DNA of 64,000 nt from Synaphobranchus kaupii (lineage: Eukaryota > Chordata > Actinopteri > Anguilliformes > Synaphobranchidae): assembly GCA_029718625.1 (NCBI GenBank), contig JAINUF010000032.1:248001-312000 (forward strand), read 5' to 3'. The first letter of the stretch is position 1. Each line of letters begins with the position of its first letter. The notes under the pieces are model-generated. The model was not told where the DNA came from. It worked only from the letters and a program-made list of their open reading frames with translations, and did not search any database. Below are positions 22,457 to 35,163 of the stretch, one piece after another. The translations under genes were made by a program, and so were the position numbers.

Positions 22457-22785
22457 ATGTAATGTGGTAATTTTAAAGCAAGAGAGAGTTGACACTGACA
22501 GTGATTATTGCTGCATCAGGGTGTCAGTGAGTTGACATCACACTCCTCAGTAGTTTTACTATTGTGTGTGGTTTACTGTGCCTGTGTGGTGAGTACTCTG
22601 ATGGGGATTAGAGACAAAATAAAAACATTTAATCATGACAGTTGGTCATTTTGCAAATAACACATAGCCACTCCTCTGCGTGTGCTTCCCCAAGAAGGGA
22701 TGCCTCTTCCTCTCCATGAGCTCAGGGGGCTGGGCTCCTGGAGGGTATTTAAACATGTGAGAGAACCACATTCTGTCCTGAAAGC
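22457..22785 (+). promoter_or_regulatory. Promoter region of gene C (type II)
   Basis: Same conserved block as upstream of B, with TATTTAAA at 22746-22753, but in the longer form that includes GAAGGGATGCCTCTTCCTCT and GGGGGCTGGGCTCCTGG just before the TATA-like box. Only the E promoter shares this form. Confidence 0.6.
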
Positions 22786-25700
22786 ATGGAGGTGATGTGG
22801 ACCACGCTGGTTCTGGCACTGGTGGCTGGTGCTCTCACCCTGGCAAAGGGAAGGTCAGAGTCGGGCTGTATACTGCAGGGGACCCCCAGGCCTGCTTCGT
22901 TCTCCCAGCCTGGGGACTTTGTGATCGGAGGCATGTTTAACATCCACAGCTATGTGATCACCACTGAGCACAACTACACCAGCCGACCAGAAGCGCCGCA
23001 GTGTACGGGGAGGTCAGTGAAAAGAGGAAGCAATGTGGAGGCCACTGTGTGGACAGCCATATGGTTCAGATTCTTCATATGCATTAATATAAATATGTAT
23101 GCTCTGAGAATTATTACTTAGATCACTTGCATAATGTAGGGTAAATATATTGTAATTTAAATGGCTAAACATTTATTATATCGCCACAGGTTAACTCTTC
23201 TTCTGAAAAGACAAGCTTGTTATTTTGTTTAATGCATGTTATCATTGTTGTTTTATTTCGTTACACATTATTTATAAGATACACAATTAATTTCATTTTG
23301 GTTGTTTCCGTTTTTAGAATTAGATGTGTTTTCCGTCTGTGTGGCCATCAAGTTAAATCATTGCATGTCCGTACAGCAGTTCAGTATTCACATAAATATA
23401 TAATACATTGATAAATGTGGACGTTACATTTATTATAACCTCAATACCAAGATTACATTCTACCATTATCTGTTGATCTTCATGGTGTGCTCAGGTAATT
23501 TTCCAGTCTTATTTTTATCTAAATATGAAAATGAAAATATGAAAAATAAAAAGCATATTTTAATGTTCATATTATGTTTGGGGTCAATTTGACCCGACGC
23601 AATGATTGACATCTCTTAAAAACCCGTTAGCCTTATATTTTCTTCTCCACACGACATGACTTCTAAATTGCAGGGATTAAAATCGTAAACATACAATAAA
23701 CATATAATGTTATGTTTTCAAAAGTCCTGTACCAACTTTGTATACAAAGGTGTTGTGTGGGGTAATTTGTCGGGTAGCTATATAAAATGTAAGAAAATAT
23801 ACAACCTGTTTTATTTTTTTATCAGATTTTTTTGTGGCCAGTTCTGGTGGCACTTTCCCATACAGGTTTTAAACTTCACAAATTTTCACTTACCTCAGGC
23901 TCAAAATTGAGATGTTTTATCAAAATATTTATAAATTAATATTGAGGGATAAAAGGGTAGTCAATTGTGAGGCTCACTAAGACACAGAAAGTGTCAAAGT
24001 TTTTCTATTACAATACTTTTGTGTCAGTTGAAACTTTTGGGTTCAATTTGACTCCAAACATAAAAGGCGTCATAAAATGTCAGCAAAATATGAGGGTTGT
24101 ATTATTTTCATTTCACACCTTGTTGCATGTTCTGTTTCTGTCATTGTGTGTGACTCTTCATATTGTTGTTCACAACAGTTTGGATTTCCGGGAAGTGCGC
24201 TTTGCTAGAACCATGGTTTTTGCCATCAAAGAAATCAACAACAGCTCAGAGGTCCTGCCAGGTGTAACTTTAGGCTACCAGATCCATGACTCCTGCGGCT
24301 CCGTGCTAGTGGCAGTGAAGCTGGCTTTCCAGCTGGCAAATGGCATTGAGCCAATTTTCTTTCCCAACCAGTCCTGCTCCAAGTCTGCAACTGTGCATGC
24401 TGTTGTGGGTGAGTCTAGCTCCACGCCCTCCATCGCCATGTCCAGAATTCTCGGACCCTTCGGCATTCCCCTGGTGAGCTTCTCCTACCCATTCCTACAG
24501 TGCATGGTGTGATGAAATTATAATTATATAATAGTCCTTGCATTCAAAAATGTTGTTAAAATAAATGAGCGATGAGCCATTAATGTAGAGTATAGTGTTT
24601 ATAGTGTGTCTTTATATACAGTTGAAGTCGAAGTTTACATACACTTAGGTTGAAGTCATTAAAACTCATTTTTAACCACTCCACAGATTTCATGTTAGCA
24701 AACTATAGTGTTGTGCATGACACAAGTAATTTTTCCAACAATTGTTTACAGACAGATTATTTCACTTTTTAATTCATTATATCACAATTCCAGTGGGCCA
24801 GAAGTTTACATACACTAAGTTGACTGTGCCTTAAAATTTTTTATATTTGGTAGGATATCCTAGACACATGTAAAATATTTTTTAATAATAAGCCTGCTGC
24901 TTTCATGGTAATTTGGTATTAGTTCAAATTTACCATTATCTTTACCATCTCCAATTTAGTTACAATATTTCTTGTAGTCAAGATTCCTCCTAGAGGAGAC
25001 TTCTGAATTTGTTGTATGGCTAAAGGTATTTGTGCACAGCGCAGTGTATTATTGCTGCATAGACAGATAAGTAGGTAGGCATGTATATATTGATTCACAA
25101 ATATTCATCATGAGAACAAAGTTACATTCACTATTTGAAATGTACATATTTCCTTTCATCGAGCTACAGGTGAGCCATTTTGCCACCTGTGCCTGTCTTA
25201 GTGACAAGCTGGAGCACCCCACCTTCTCCAGGACCATCCCCAGTGACTACTTCCAGGCAGCTGCCCTGGCTAGGCTAGTCAAGAATTTTGGCTGGACGTG
25301 GATTGGGGCGGTGCGGAGCGACATGGACTATGGGAACAACGGGATGGCTGCCTTCCTGCAGGCAGCGAGAGCAGAGGGCATCTGTGTGGAGTACTCAGAG
25401 GCGTTCTACAGGACCAACCCTCGTGAAAAGGTGCGACGTGTGGCAGAGGTCATCCGCAGGTCCACGGCCCGTGTCATCGTGGCATTCGTTGCCTTGGGCG
25501 ACATGCTGGTCTTACTGTCAGAGCTGGAAGGCAAGGCGCTGGCCCCGCTACAGTGGATTGGGAGTGAGGCCTGGGTCACTGAACGCGAGATGTTGCGGTT
25601 CCGCCTGTTCGCCGGTGCCATCGGCTTCAGCATCCGACGCTCGGTTATTCCAGGGCTGCGGGACTTCCTGTTGGACCTGGGGCCGGAGCAGATTTCCCGC

Positions 25701-28700
25701 TCACCCGTCCTCACCAAGTTCTGGGAGAGCACTTTCGGCTGCAGCCTGGGAGGAGGTCAGAGTGCAGCGGGCCGGAAACCATGTGATGGAAAACAGAATC
25801 TGCGAGATCTGCAGAATTCTTACACGGACACATCCCAGCTGCGCATCTCCAACATGGTATACAAGGCTGTGTATGCTATAGCCCACGCCATGCACAGCAT
25901 CATCTGCACAGATGAACCTAACACTCCACCCCACTGCAACACAAGTATCCCAGTTGAGCCACGGCAGGTAAACAGTCCATTACACAGTCTTTCACCTATA
26001 AAGGAAAAGGGCATAAACCTAATAATAATAATAATAAATATAGCTGCAAGCAGCGATTCCCAGGGATCGAGCGGCATGAGCAGCATTTGTCAAACACAGA
26101 GAAATGGTAGACAGGGTTGACCCAAAAAGCAAATATTTGTTTCTAATCAGGGCTTTTGCCAATGTTGATGGTATCTAAACCCGATCCTGTAAGGGCTTGC
26201 GTATTATCATAAATTCTTAATTTTCCTCATAGCCTACTTCATTTTTATGGTGACATTGTGTTATGTGTGAAAACCGTAACCCGAACAGAGCTGAAGTGCA
26301 CTCTTTTTGTTGCAAATGAATCAAGAAATCTTGCCCGCTAAACCGCAACAGGACAACATAGGTAGGCCTACACATAGACGGATGTTTTTGTCGGCTTTTG
26401 TGTGAGATTCAGATTAGTGTTTGAAAAGAAATGTTAGTTCAAAACATGTAGCCAATGGCGCAGTTATGAATAGCTTTTTTACATTACTGCAACAACGCGC
26501 TCTGTACCAGATCATATTTTGCGTGAAAACTCTATTTTCTGTGTCTGACAAATGGATACTTGTTCCCGTAGCCAACTGTGTAAACGTGACCTGCGGTAAA
26601 TCTTTCGTTGGTCGGTAGTATTGTAAGCTACTGGACCATGTCGGCGGCCTTTTACGTCTTTTAAGTACAAGTGAAACAGTGAACAGTTAATACTGTTAAA
26701 TTTCTTAACCTTTGCAATAAAAAGGAAATGGAAAGCTAAGATTGCAACGACTAGGCCAAAGCAGGTTAACAGAAATGTGCAGGCCAAATAAGACTTTTGT
26801 GTTGCGGTATCAGATTGCGTTGGCTTACCGACTTCATAATTCAAACAGTTAACAGTTAATATTGTGAAATTTCTTATGTTAAAAGAACATTCTTAGCATG
26901 ATGTGCACATTGTGCGCCTCAAAAAAAAATGTTAGGAACAGGTGGGGATCAAACCACCACTACTACACAGTAGTACAATGCCTTAACCCTTGTGTGGTGT
27001 TCGTGTTTTTGTTACTCACCCAGTGTTCGCGGGTCTGGTGGACCCACAACATTATTGGGTTTTTAAAACAATAAAGCCATAACAATTTACGTAAAAATAC
27101 TTCACAGGTATTGACTTTATCTCAATTACAAGCAATATAAACAGCATATATGGTTAATACTGACCATTTACCTCTGCTAGATCACATTTATCAATAAAAG
27201 TGATATTTGTTTTTTGTGATAAAATGTGATTTTTTTGTTCTTTTACATGTTCATCACAGAAATAGAGCCAAGGCCAATGAGTCTCAGGTTAAAAAAATTA
27301 TGAATTGTATCATTTTCCTTTTAGTAAACATTGAATACGGGTCCCACAGACCTGAACATCACACAAGGGTTAACTACTAATCTACAGGAACTTTCACAGT
27401 TGGTATGGTAGGTAGACAGCCTGTTAAAGGACCACTGCCATATAAAATCTTTAAAAAATGGAATGTATGCGTTCTAAGGGAGTTTTGTATGGTAAATCCA
27501 AATCTGTCAATGATTTTCAGTTACGGAAAGTTATATTGAAAAAATCATCTTGGATGGGAACGCCCCTAAAAATTCCGGAAAAAAGCCTGACTCAACTACG
27601 TAATCCATGTGACGTCATCTCAAGAACGAACGTCTAGCTGTGTCCGATCGACCGCCATATCTGTACACGCAAATATTCTACGCGACACGAAATATGGCAG
27701 ATGATTACATTAATGACTCGTCTGAGGGATCTGGGAGTGATCTATTTTCTGATTCAGAATCCTCTGATCACAATCCAGTAGTTAAAAACCACAATCGACA
27801 ATTAAAAACCTTTTTTTTTCTAAGGCATAACTACGCAAAAGTGGAAAAAAAGAGAAAGATGGCAGGAAAAAAAACACACGCAACCACTGTTTATGTGGTA
27901 TTTTGGACATTTGCATTTCATCCCATACAGCAGAACCAAATAAAAAACTAAGCAAAACTAATTCCTAATATTGGCGGTGATCTAGATAATAAACACAGAT
28001 AATAAACATGTGGTGAGTTGAGTCCCCAAGTATCCGCAGCCAAATTGACGTAGTTTAGACCCATGTCCATAGGCGGAGGGTGTGTAAGGCTGGGGAAGAC
28101 AATTAAAATAATGTAGGCTATTAAATATAAATACAAATGCTAGTGATAGAGGATTTGAGGTTGAGTTAGCTCACTCAATCCATTAGGCTACTGCCTACTG
28201 CGGAGGAGGTAACTACAAGTAAGCTGGTAGGCAGCGTGTAGCCGATTGCTGCATGGTTACGTACTAACGTTAGTTGGTTAGTTGGCAATTATCAACGCGT
28301 TGTCGTCAGTGAAGCGGCAGTCAAGCTGAAGAATCATCACGGAGCATTTCTGGACACACTGTCACACTCTTAATGTCAATTAAAATGTTATAAATTATGT
28401 GTGTGTTGGCTGCCATGCGGGGTGCTTTAATGCACAGGCTTACATGGGCTGAAACCCCTCGATTGGCCAGAATATAATGTAATTTGCCAGTGAGATAATT
28501 CACTTTAAATAATGTTTTTGTTGTTAATTGTCTGGTCAGATTCATTTTATTTATTCATTCATTCATTCATCCATTCATTTATTAACAAAAAGCAAAAAAC
28601 ATACATAGGCTACCAGTAGTTTGGTCAGATTTGTGCAATGGGTTTGCAAAGTCATATTTAGGCTATGTCTTTGGTGGCTATACGTAGCAACTTACATGTG

Positions 28701-31700
28701 CTGATTTTGCTTGTTATTGTCAGAAGCTAAAATGTCGGAATTACGAAAGCACGCCAGCGGATCACAAAAACGAAAAGCGAAAAAAAAAAAAAATGGGAAC
28801 AAGAGTTGTTAAAAAAATTCCCAAGCTAACTGGGTTTTTTAAACCTTCTTCCATTAAACCAGTGGAAAGGCGAATGTTACACCAAACCGAACCAACTTTT
28901 ACCACTAGGTGCTGCTATAATAACGTTAACCACAGTTTAGTGTAGCCTACGGATGCAAGGCTAAGAGACACAGACCATTAGAATCGTTATTTTCTTATTT
29001 TGGTGAACTTATTTTTTATTTTTTTACTGACTATATTTTGTCATAGATACCATCTTTTATCAACGTATCATGGTAAAAAAAATTGTTTTAGAAAATCTTG
29101 CACAAAATTACATTATAGACTTGTTACTTGTCATTTTGATGGATGGTTTTATTTCTCCTGATACACTACTTTACAATCAAAGCCTACATGGGCTCTTGTA
29201 CTCAAAAAACTACATTTACGGTGAAATTAATGCAAAAAAATTTGCCTAACCTAGCCTTGCCCTGCATTTGGTTCACCCTCCGCCTATGCCCGTGTCTGCA
29301 TCGTCAGAAAGTGATGTTAAATTGTGGAAAAGGGTGATTAAACGACGCCTTTGAGTGAGTTTTCCGTAGCGTACCGTATCAGCCTAACAGCCCTAAGCCA
29401 CAACTGGGGCCTATGTAGTTAAAACAATAGGACTTACCCTCATTTTGTTCTGTTTTTCAGCAGCTGTTGTCCCAGTTTTCTTCCTAGCCATCTCATCACC
29501 AGGTGCACCAGTCTGCACTTTGCTGTTTATCATCACTGTAATGGCATCAGGCTTTAGGCGCTTCAATTTTTTCATTCCAAACTGGGAATACAGGCCGTCT
29601 TCGAAGTGTGCAGTGCACACTACACTTGAATTGCTCGAGCCCTCCACCTACCCCTGGTCAGCTTCACTTTTGTCGTCCATAATTTGCGAAGATTCGCGTC
29701 TTTGGGAAACAAATGGAGGCTTACTCCATCCTTTCTTGTATTGCTACAACCAGCTACAACCAGCTACAATGCATCTTGTCGGCATTGTAGTTATCCCGAG
29801 CAAACTTAAAAACTTTTAAAACCTCCAAAAACGTTTATATAACACAAGCTAACAACAGGAAACCACGTGTAAAATCTATGGAAAGTAGTGAAAGCCCGAT
29901 CTAATCATTCTTTAGATGACGTCAGAAGGTCATGTGATCTACAGCTTAACAACCTCAATTTTTTTAGGGGGCGGGGCGTCGTTAGGTGCGAAAGTCATTT
30001 AAAATTGGCTATAATTTTCAATCAGTAATTTCTTTGAAAAATACATTGATGATTTCATGATGAGGGGACTCATATTTATCCAAATACAAAGCAAACATTC
30101 TGTATTGCAGTGGCCCTTTAAGCATAGACAGTGTACTTGGCGAATGGCATACCTTCCATCCAAACATTTGTATTTCTATAGCGCCACCACGTGGATTGAT
30201 TGGGTTAAAACTGCAGGGCCCAAGTCTTGATCTAACTCTCAATCAACCCACCAAGTTTCAGAACTTTATGTCAAACGGTTTTAGAATTTTTAGCATTTAT
30301 GTGATAAGCCATGACCATTGCAAAATTCATTAGCTTCTCATTCGGACATAGGCCTTAGAAAAGTAATGTGTGTGTGAAGGGATGTGGGCTGAGTCCCTTG
30401 AACAAGTTTCGTGCAAATTGGTCTAATTCAGTAGGAGGAGTAGCATTTTTTTTTTTACAAAAAAATGCTAATTAACAGAAAATTGAAGATGGCAGATTTC
30501 ATGGTTCCTTGAAGCAAATTTGTTGGGCATGAGCAGCGGGACTTGTACACCAAATTTTGTGACTCTAGATCAAACAGGGCATCGGCAGTGGGCGTGTCAA
30601 TGATTTTTAGTGAATCTTTAAATATTTTCTTATATTTGGATCTCTATAGCGCCACCATGTGGCTCGATTGGGTTGACACTGCAGAGGTCAAGTCCTGATG
30701 TTACTGTTAAGAGACCTACCAAGTTTCATAACATTCTGTCAAATGGTTTTGGAATTATAAGCATTTTTGTGATAAGCCACGGCCACGGTCATTTGCCATT
30801 TCTTGTGTCAATACTTAAGCCTTGTGAGCTGAGTGCACACACCAAGTTACGTGCAAATTGGTCGCATTTTGTAGGAGGAGTAGCATTTTAAGTGTTTTAC
30901 AAAAAGTGTGAATTAGTGGAAAATCCAACATGGCTGACTTTATGGTTCCTTGAAGCAAATTTGTTCATCATGAGCAGAGGGACCTGTATACCACATTTTG
31001 TCACACTAGGTCAAACGAGGTGTCGGCACTACAATTCCACCAACTGGCCTATCGCCACCAAATTTGGTGAGGGCTTGTGAGATGACAAGTTCTAACTATA
31101 TGCCAAGTTTCATAAGAATCAGTTGAGCGGTTAAGGAAAAACACCGAGAAGTACTAGATGAGTATTTTTAAACCAAAATGGTGGCAAATTCAAGATGGCG
31201 CCCACCCAATTAGTAAAGATCTATGATCCAAATCCATGCCTTTGTCACTGTAGCAAGTTTTAAATCTCTACAAAAGAACAGTGATTTTTTGTGACTTTTT
31301 AAACATAAATTTATATTTGGATCTCTACAGCGCCACCACGTAGCTCGATTGGGTTAAAACTGGAGAGGTCAAGTCCTGATGTTACTCTTAACAGACCTAA
31401 GAAGTTTCATAACTTTCTGTCAAACGGTTTTGGAATTATTAGCATTTTTGTGATACGCCCACTGAAAATTAATTGGCTCGTCATTTAGCCATTTCTTGAT
31501 AAAAGCCTTAGAAAAGTAATACATTAAGGAAGGCCCGTGAGCTGAGTGCACACACCAAGTTTTGTGCAAATTTGTTCGATTTTGTAGGAGTAGCATTTTA
31601 AGTGTTTTACAAAAAATGCTAATTAGCGGAAAATCCAATATGGCGGACTTTATGGGTCCTTGAGGCATATTTGTTCGGCCTGAGCAGAGGAACCTGTATA

Positions 31701-34700
31701 CCAAATTTTGTGACTTCAGGTGAAACGGGGCGTCGGCATGGGCATGTCAATGTCAAAATTTTGTCACGTGCACTACAGCGCCACCAGGTGTTCAATCTGC
31801 GTCATAATATAGAGGATCCAAGAGTTTGGCAATCCCAACAAGCCTGCCAAGTTTGGTGATTCTATGCCAAACCAGCTCACAGGAATTTTAGGTGAAAGGG
31901 GAGTAAAAAATAAAAAAATACAAAAATAATCCGAACAAAAACAATAGGGTACCAGCAGCTACGCTGCTCAGTCCCCTAAAAATAAAGAGATAATTACTTC
32001 CATGGTGAATACACTCAGGTGGAATCTGAAACATCTGATCATTTTCATGCTGGTCATAAGAACCTGGGAAAGGCACATACAGTTGAAGTCGGAAGTTTAC
32101 ATACACTTAGGTTGAATTCATTAAAACTCATTTTTAACCAATTGAAGGTCAATTGAAGGTGTACCTGTGGATGTATTTTAAGGCATATCTTCAAACTCAG
32201 TGCCTCTTTGCTTGGCATCATGGGGAAATCAAAAGAAATCCGCCAAGACCTCAGAAAGAAAATTGTGGGCCTCCACATCCTTGGGAGCAATTTCCAAAAG
32301 CCTGAAGGTACCACGTTCGTCTGTACAAACAATAGTATGCAAGTATAAACACCATGGGACCACGTAGCCATCATACCGCTCAGGAAGGAGACGCATTCTG
32401 TCTCCTAGAGATGAACATGCTTTGGTGCGAAAAGTGCAAATCAATCCCAGAACAACAGCAAAGGACCTTGTGAAGATGCTGGATGGAACAGGTACAAAAG
32501 TATTTATATCCACAGTAAAACGAGTCCTATATCGACATAACCTGAAAGGCTGCTCAGCAAGGAAGAAGCCACTACTCCAGAACCGCCATAAAAAAAGCCA
32601 GACTACAGTTTGCAACTGCACATGGGGACAAAGATCTTACTTTTTGGAGAAATGTCCTCTGGTCTGATGAAACAAAAATTTAACCGTTTGGCCATAATGA
32701 CCATCGTTATGTTTGGAGGAAAAAGGGTTGCAAGCCGAAGAACACCATCCCAACCGTGCACTTAATAGATGGCATCATGAGGAAGGAAAATTATGTGGAT
32801 ATATTGAAGCAACATCTCAAAACATCAGCCAGGAAGTTGGTCGCAAATGGCTTTTCCAAATGGACAATGACCCAAAGCATACTTCCAAAGTTGTGGCAAA
32901 ATGACTTAAGGACAACAAAGTCAAGGTATTGGAGTGGCCATCACAAAGTCCTGACTTCAATCCAAACGAAAATTTGTGGGCAGAACTGAAAAAGCGTGTG
33001 CGAGCAAGGAGGCCTACAAACCTGACTCAGTTACACCAGTTCTGTCAGGAGGAATGGGCCAAAATTCCAGCAACTTATTGTGAGAAGCTTGTGGAAGGCT
33101 ACCCGAAACGTTTGACCCAAGTTAAACAATTTAAAGGCAATGCTACCAAATACTAATAGAATGTATGTAAACTTCTGACCCACTGGGAATGTGATGAAAG
33201 AAATAAAAGCTGAAATAAATCATTCTCTCTACAATTATTCTGACATTTCACATACGTAAAATTAAGTTGTGATCCTAACTGACCTAAGACAGGGAATGTT
33301 TACTAGGATTAAATGTCAGGAATTGTGAAAAACTGAGTTTAAATGGATTTGGCTAAGGTGTATGTAAACTTTTGACTTCAACTGTACCAATGCTGAGACT
33401 GCGAGGGTGTAGCTATTGGGGAAAACTGAGTGGATAGTTAATATAGAGGTTGGGTGTAAATTGTGATGGTTACTAGCAGGTGTACTATCAGCTCTTTGAC
33501 TCCCTCCCATCAGGTCACGGAGCACCTGAGAAAAGTGAACTTCTCCAGGAATGGGTACAAAGTCTCCTTCGATGCCAATGGGGATCCAGTGGCCACTTAT
33601 GAGTTGGTGAACTGGCAGGTGACGAGGGATGGGCACATGGAGTTTGTGACCGTGGGCCACTATGATGCATCCGCTCCGGATGGACAGGTGTTCATCGTGA
33701 ACAAGAACATTACCTGGGCCGGCGGCCAGCCACAGGTAAATTCACCTTGAAATGTAATTTCTTTTGACAATGGGGCATGTCAGAGTTGGCTCTTTGTTAA
33801 CTGCCGTGATATTTGTTTGAAGGTCCCTGTTTCAGTGTGCAGTGAGAGCTGTCCCCCAGGCACTCGGAAGGCTGTGCAGAGAGGAAGGCCTGTCTGCTGC
33901 TATGACTGTGTGCTCTGTGCTGAGGGAGAAATCAGTAATGCTACAGGTACAGAGAAGCAGGAATAATTCGCTCTGTGTAGCACATTGAATATATTGCATT
34001 TAGAACAAGTAAATTCTGAATATGTACATTTTCCTCAAAGTAATTTGCAGAGTCGTACATGTTGTGGGATACACCTGCAATTTAATGTGTTTATGCGAGA
34101 CAACATTAATGATTTTAATTTTGGCGTGAGGATCTGATTCAGAAAACTAGTCACATCCATGTTTCAATCCCACATCCTTCAGGCCCTGTTACCCATGCTC
34201 TGACCTCTTCTGCACACTCCTGAACAATGAGGTTTTCTCTTTTGTGCAGATTCCCTGGACTGCATCATCTGTCCAGCAGACTACTGGTCGAATGCTGAGA
34301 AGGATGAATGTGTACCCAAGCCTGTTGAGTTCTTGTCCTTCCACGAAGTTCTGGGTATCATCCTGGCAGCATGTTCGGTCACTGGGGCCTGCATGGCCAT
34401 CACGGTGGCTGCCGTGTTTTACGGACACAGGGACACACCCATTGTGAAAGCTAACAACTCAGAGCTGAGCTTCCTGCTGGTCTTTTCATTGAAACTGTGT
34501 TTCCTTTGCTCTCTTACCTTCATCGGCCGGCCCTCTGATTGGTCTTGTATGCTGCGCCACACTGCGTTTGGGATCACCTTTGTCCTCTGCATCTCTTGTG
34601 TTCTGGGGAAAACAATAGTGGTGTTAACGGCCTTCAGGGCTACACTTCCAGGCAGTAATATCATGAAGTGGTTTGGGCCTCTGCAGCAGAGACTGAGTGT

Positions 34701-35163
34701 TCTTGCTTTCACTCTCATACAGGTCCTTATTTGTTTGCTTTGGTTAGCAATATCCCCTCCTTTCCCCAACAAGAACATGAAGCACTACAAAGAAAAGATC
34801 ATTCTAGAATGTGATGTAGGATCAGCAGTGGGGTTCTGGGCTGTACTGGGTTATATTGGACTCCTCTCTATATTGTGCTTTGTTTTAGCTTTTCTGGCTC
34901 GTAAACTGCCTGACAACTTCAATGAAGCCAAATTTATCACATTCAGCATGCTCATATTCTGTGCAGTCTGGATCACCTTTATTCCAGCTTATGTAAGCTC
35001 ACCTGGAAAGTTCACTGTAGCTGTGGAGATATTTGCAATTTTGGCTTCCAGCTTCGGTCTGATCATTTGCATTTTTGTCCCTAAATGTTTTATAATATTG
35101 TTTAGGCCTGAGCAAAATACCAAAAAGCACATGATGGGGAAAATGCCATCAAAATCTCTCTGA
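22786..35163 (+). CDS. Receptor C: complete six-exon V2R/OlfC chemoreceptor
   Basis: Exons: 22786-23012, 24179-24473, 25170-25967, 33514-33735, 33823-33946, 34250-35163, with family splice phases, joining to 859 codons without stops. Domain order as in B: signal peptide, Venus-flytrap domain split over exons 2-4, cysteine-rich linker, seven helices, FRPEQNTK tail. The ligand-cleft signature differs from B: GESSSTPS (Glu154 instead of Ala), SDMDYG, and VALG at 281-284 where B has ISTE; Glu307 in GSEAW is kept. Exon 6 carries [21 protein letters not shown] and FVPKC, shared with F. Intron 3 is 7.5 kb from nested transposons; intron 5 is only 303 bp. A possible polyadenylation signal is at 35354-35359. 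It combines a type II 5' half with a beta 3' half. An amino-acid odorant is the likely ligand class (inference). Confidence 0.93.
23013..24178. other. Gene C intron 1 (type II)
   Basis: 1166 bp, non-coding and AT-rich. From about 23520 it matches E intron 1 at about 44160-44790, for example around GTCAATTTGACCC and GGTGGCACTTTCCCAT, but lacks the 2-kb GGGCCC-type insertion there. Confidence 0.7.
24619..24832. mobile_element. Terminal fragment of a Sleeping Beauty-clade Tc1 element
   Basis: Begins CAGTTGAAGTCGAAGTTTAC after TA, followed about 180 bp inward by the second direct repeat of an IR/DR terminus (AGAAGTTTACATACACTAAG, TTGACTGTGCCTT). The transposase and other end are absent. Located in gene C intron 2. 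Confidence 0.85.
26987..27369. mobile_element. piggyBac-type MITE with TTAA target duplication
   Basis: Ends CCCTTGTGTGGTGTTC and GAACATCACACAAGGG, flanked by TTAA at 26983-26986 and 27370-27373. CCC...GGG ends plus TTAA fit piggyBac. Gene F shows the empty site AATGCCTTAACCACTAAG at about 57412-57429. Confidence 0.88.
27428..30117. mobile_element. Kolobok-like DNA transposon remnant with THAP-type sequence
   Basis: Ends AGGACCACTGCCAT and its inverse (AGGGCCACTGCAAT read from the right), flanked by TTAA at 27424-27427 and 30118-30121. On the minus strand at 29411-29647 a peptide contains [10 protein letters not shown] and RLKPDAI, which resemble the middle and C-terminal signature of a THAP zinc finger. 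TTAA duplication together with a THAP domain is the combination known for Kolobok elements. A plus-strand acidic Ser-rich frame at 27694-27950 may be another element remnant. No intact transposase. Absent from gene F (site about 57470). Confidence 0.65.
30118..31970. repeat. Internal array of GCGCCACCA-headed repeat units
   Basis: Four units begin with GCGCCACCA at 30181, 30649, 31330 and 31779; the first three continue with a TTGATTGGGTT-like segment, then CAAGTTTCATAAC and TGTCAAACGGTTTTGGAATT. Spacing is irregular (468, 681, 449 bp). F retains the units in a shorter form at 57535-58550. Confidence 0.7.
32080..33384 (+). mobile_element. Defective Sleeping Beauty-clade Tc1 transposon in C intron 3
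   Basis: Ends CAGTTGAAGTCGGAAGTTTA and its inverse finishing TTGACTTCAACTG, flanked by TA (32078-32079, 33385-33386). A transposase coding region runs from ATGGGGAAATC at 32219 to NATKY at 33153. The three catalytic blocks can be recognised (SDET near 32666, MDNDPKHTS near 32863, [10 protein letters not shown] near 32965), but they fall in different frames and the first reading frame stops early. Part of the left IR/DR region is deleted. Gene F has the same insertion and gene B the empty site. Confidence 0.92.

Larger units (their letters stand above)
26041..31980. mobile_element. Composite repeat in C intron 3, possible Helitron-like element with nested insertions
   Basis: Starts with TAGCTGCAAGCAGCGAT and ends with AGCAGCTACGCTGCT (a hairpin) then CAGTCCCCTAA. 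A hairpin shortly before a CTAA end is the classical Helitron 3' signature; no Rep/helicase gene is present. Gene F carries the same block at about 56464-58556, without two nested elements (26987-27369, 27428-30117) and with other small deletions. A minus-strand open frame at about 26512-26844 in it was not recognised as a gene. Confidence 0.5.
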
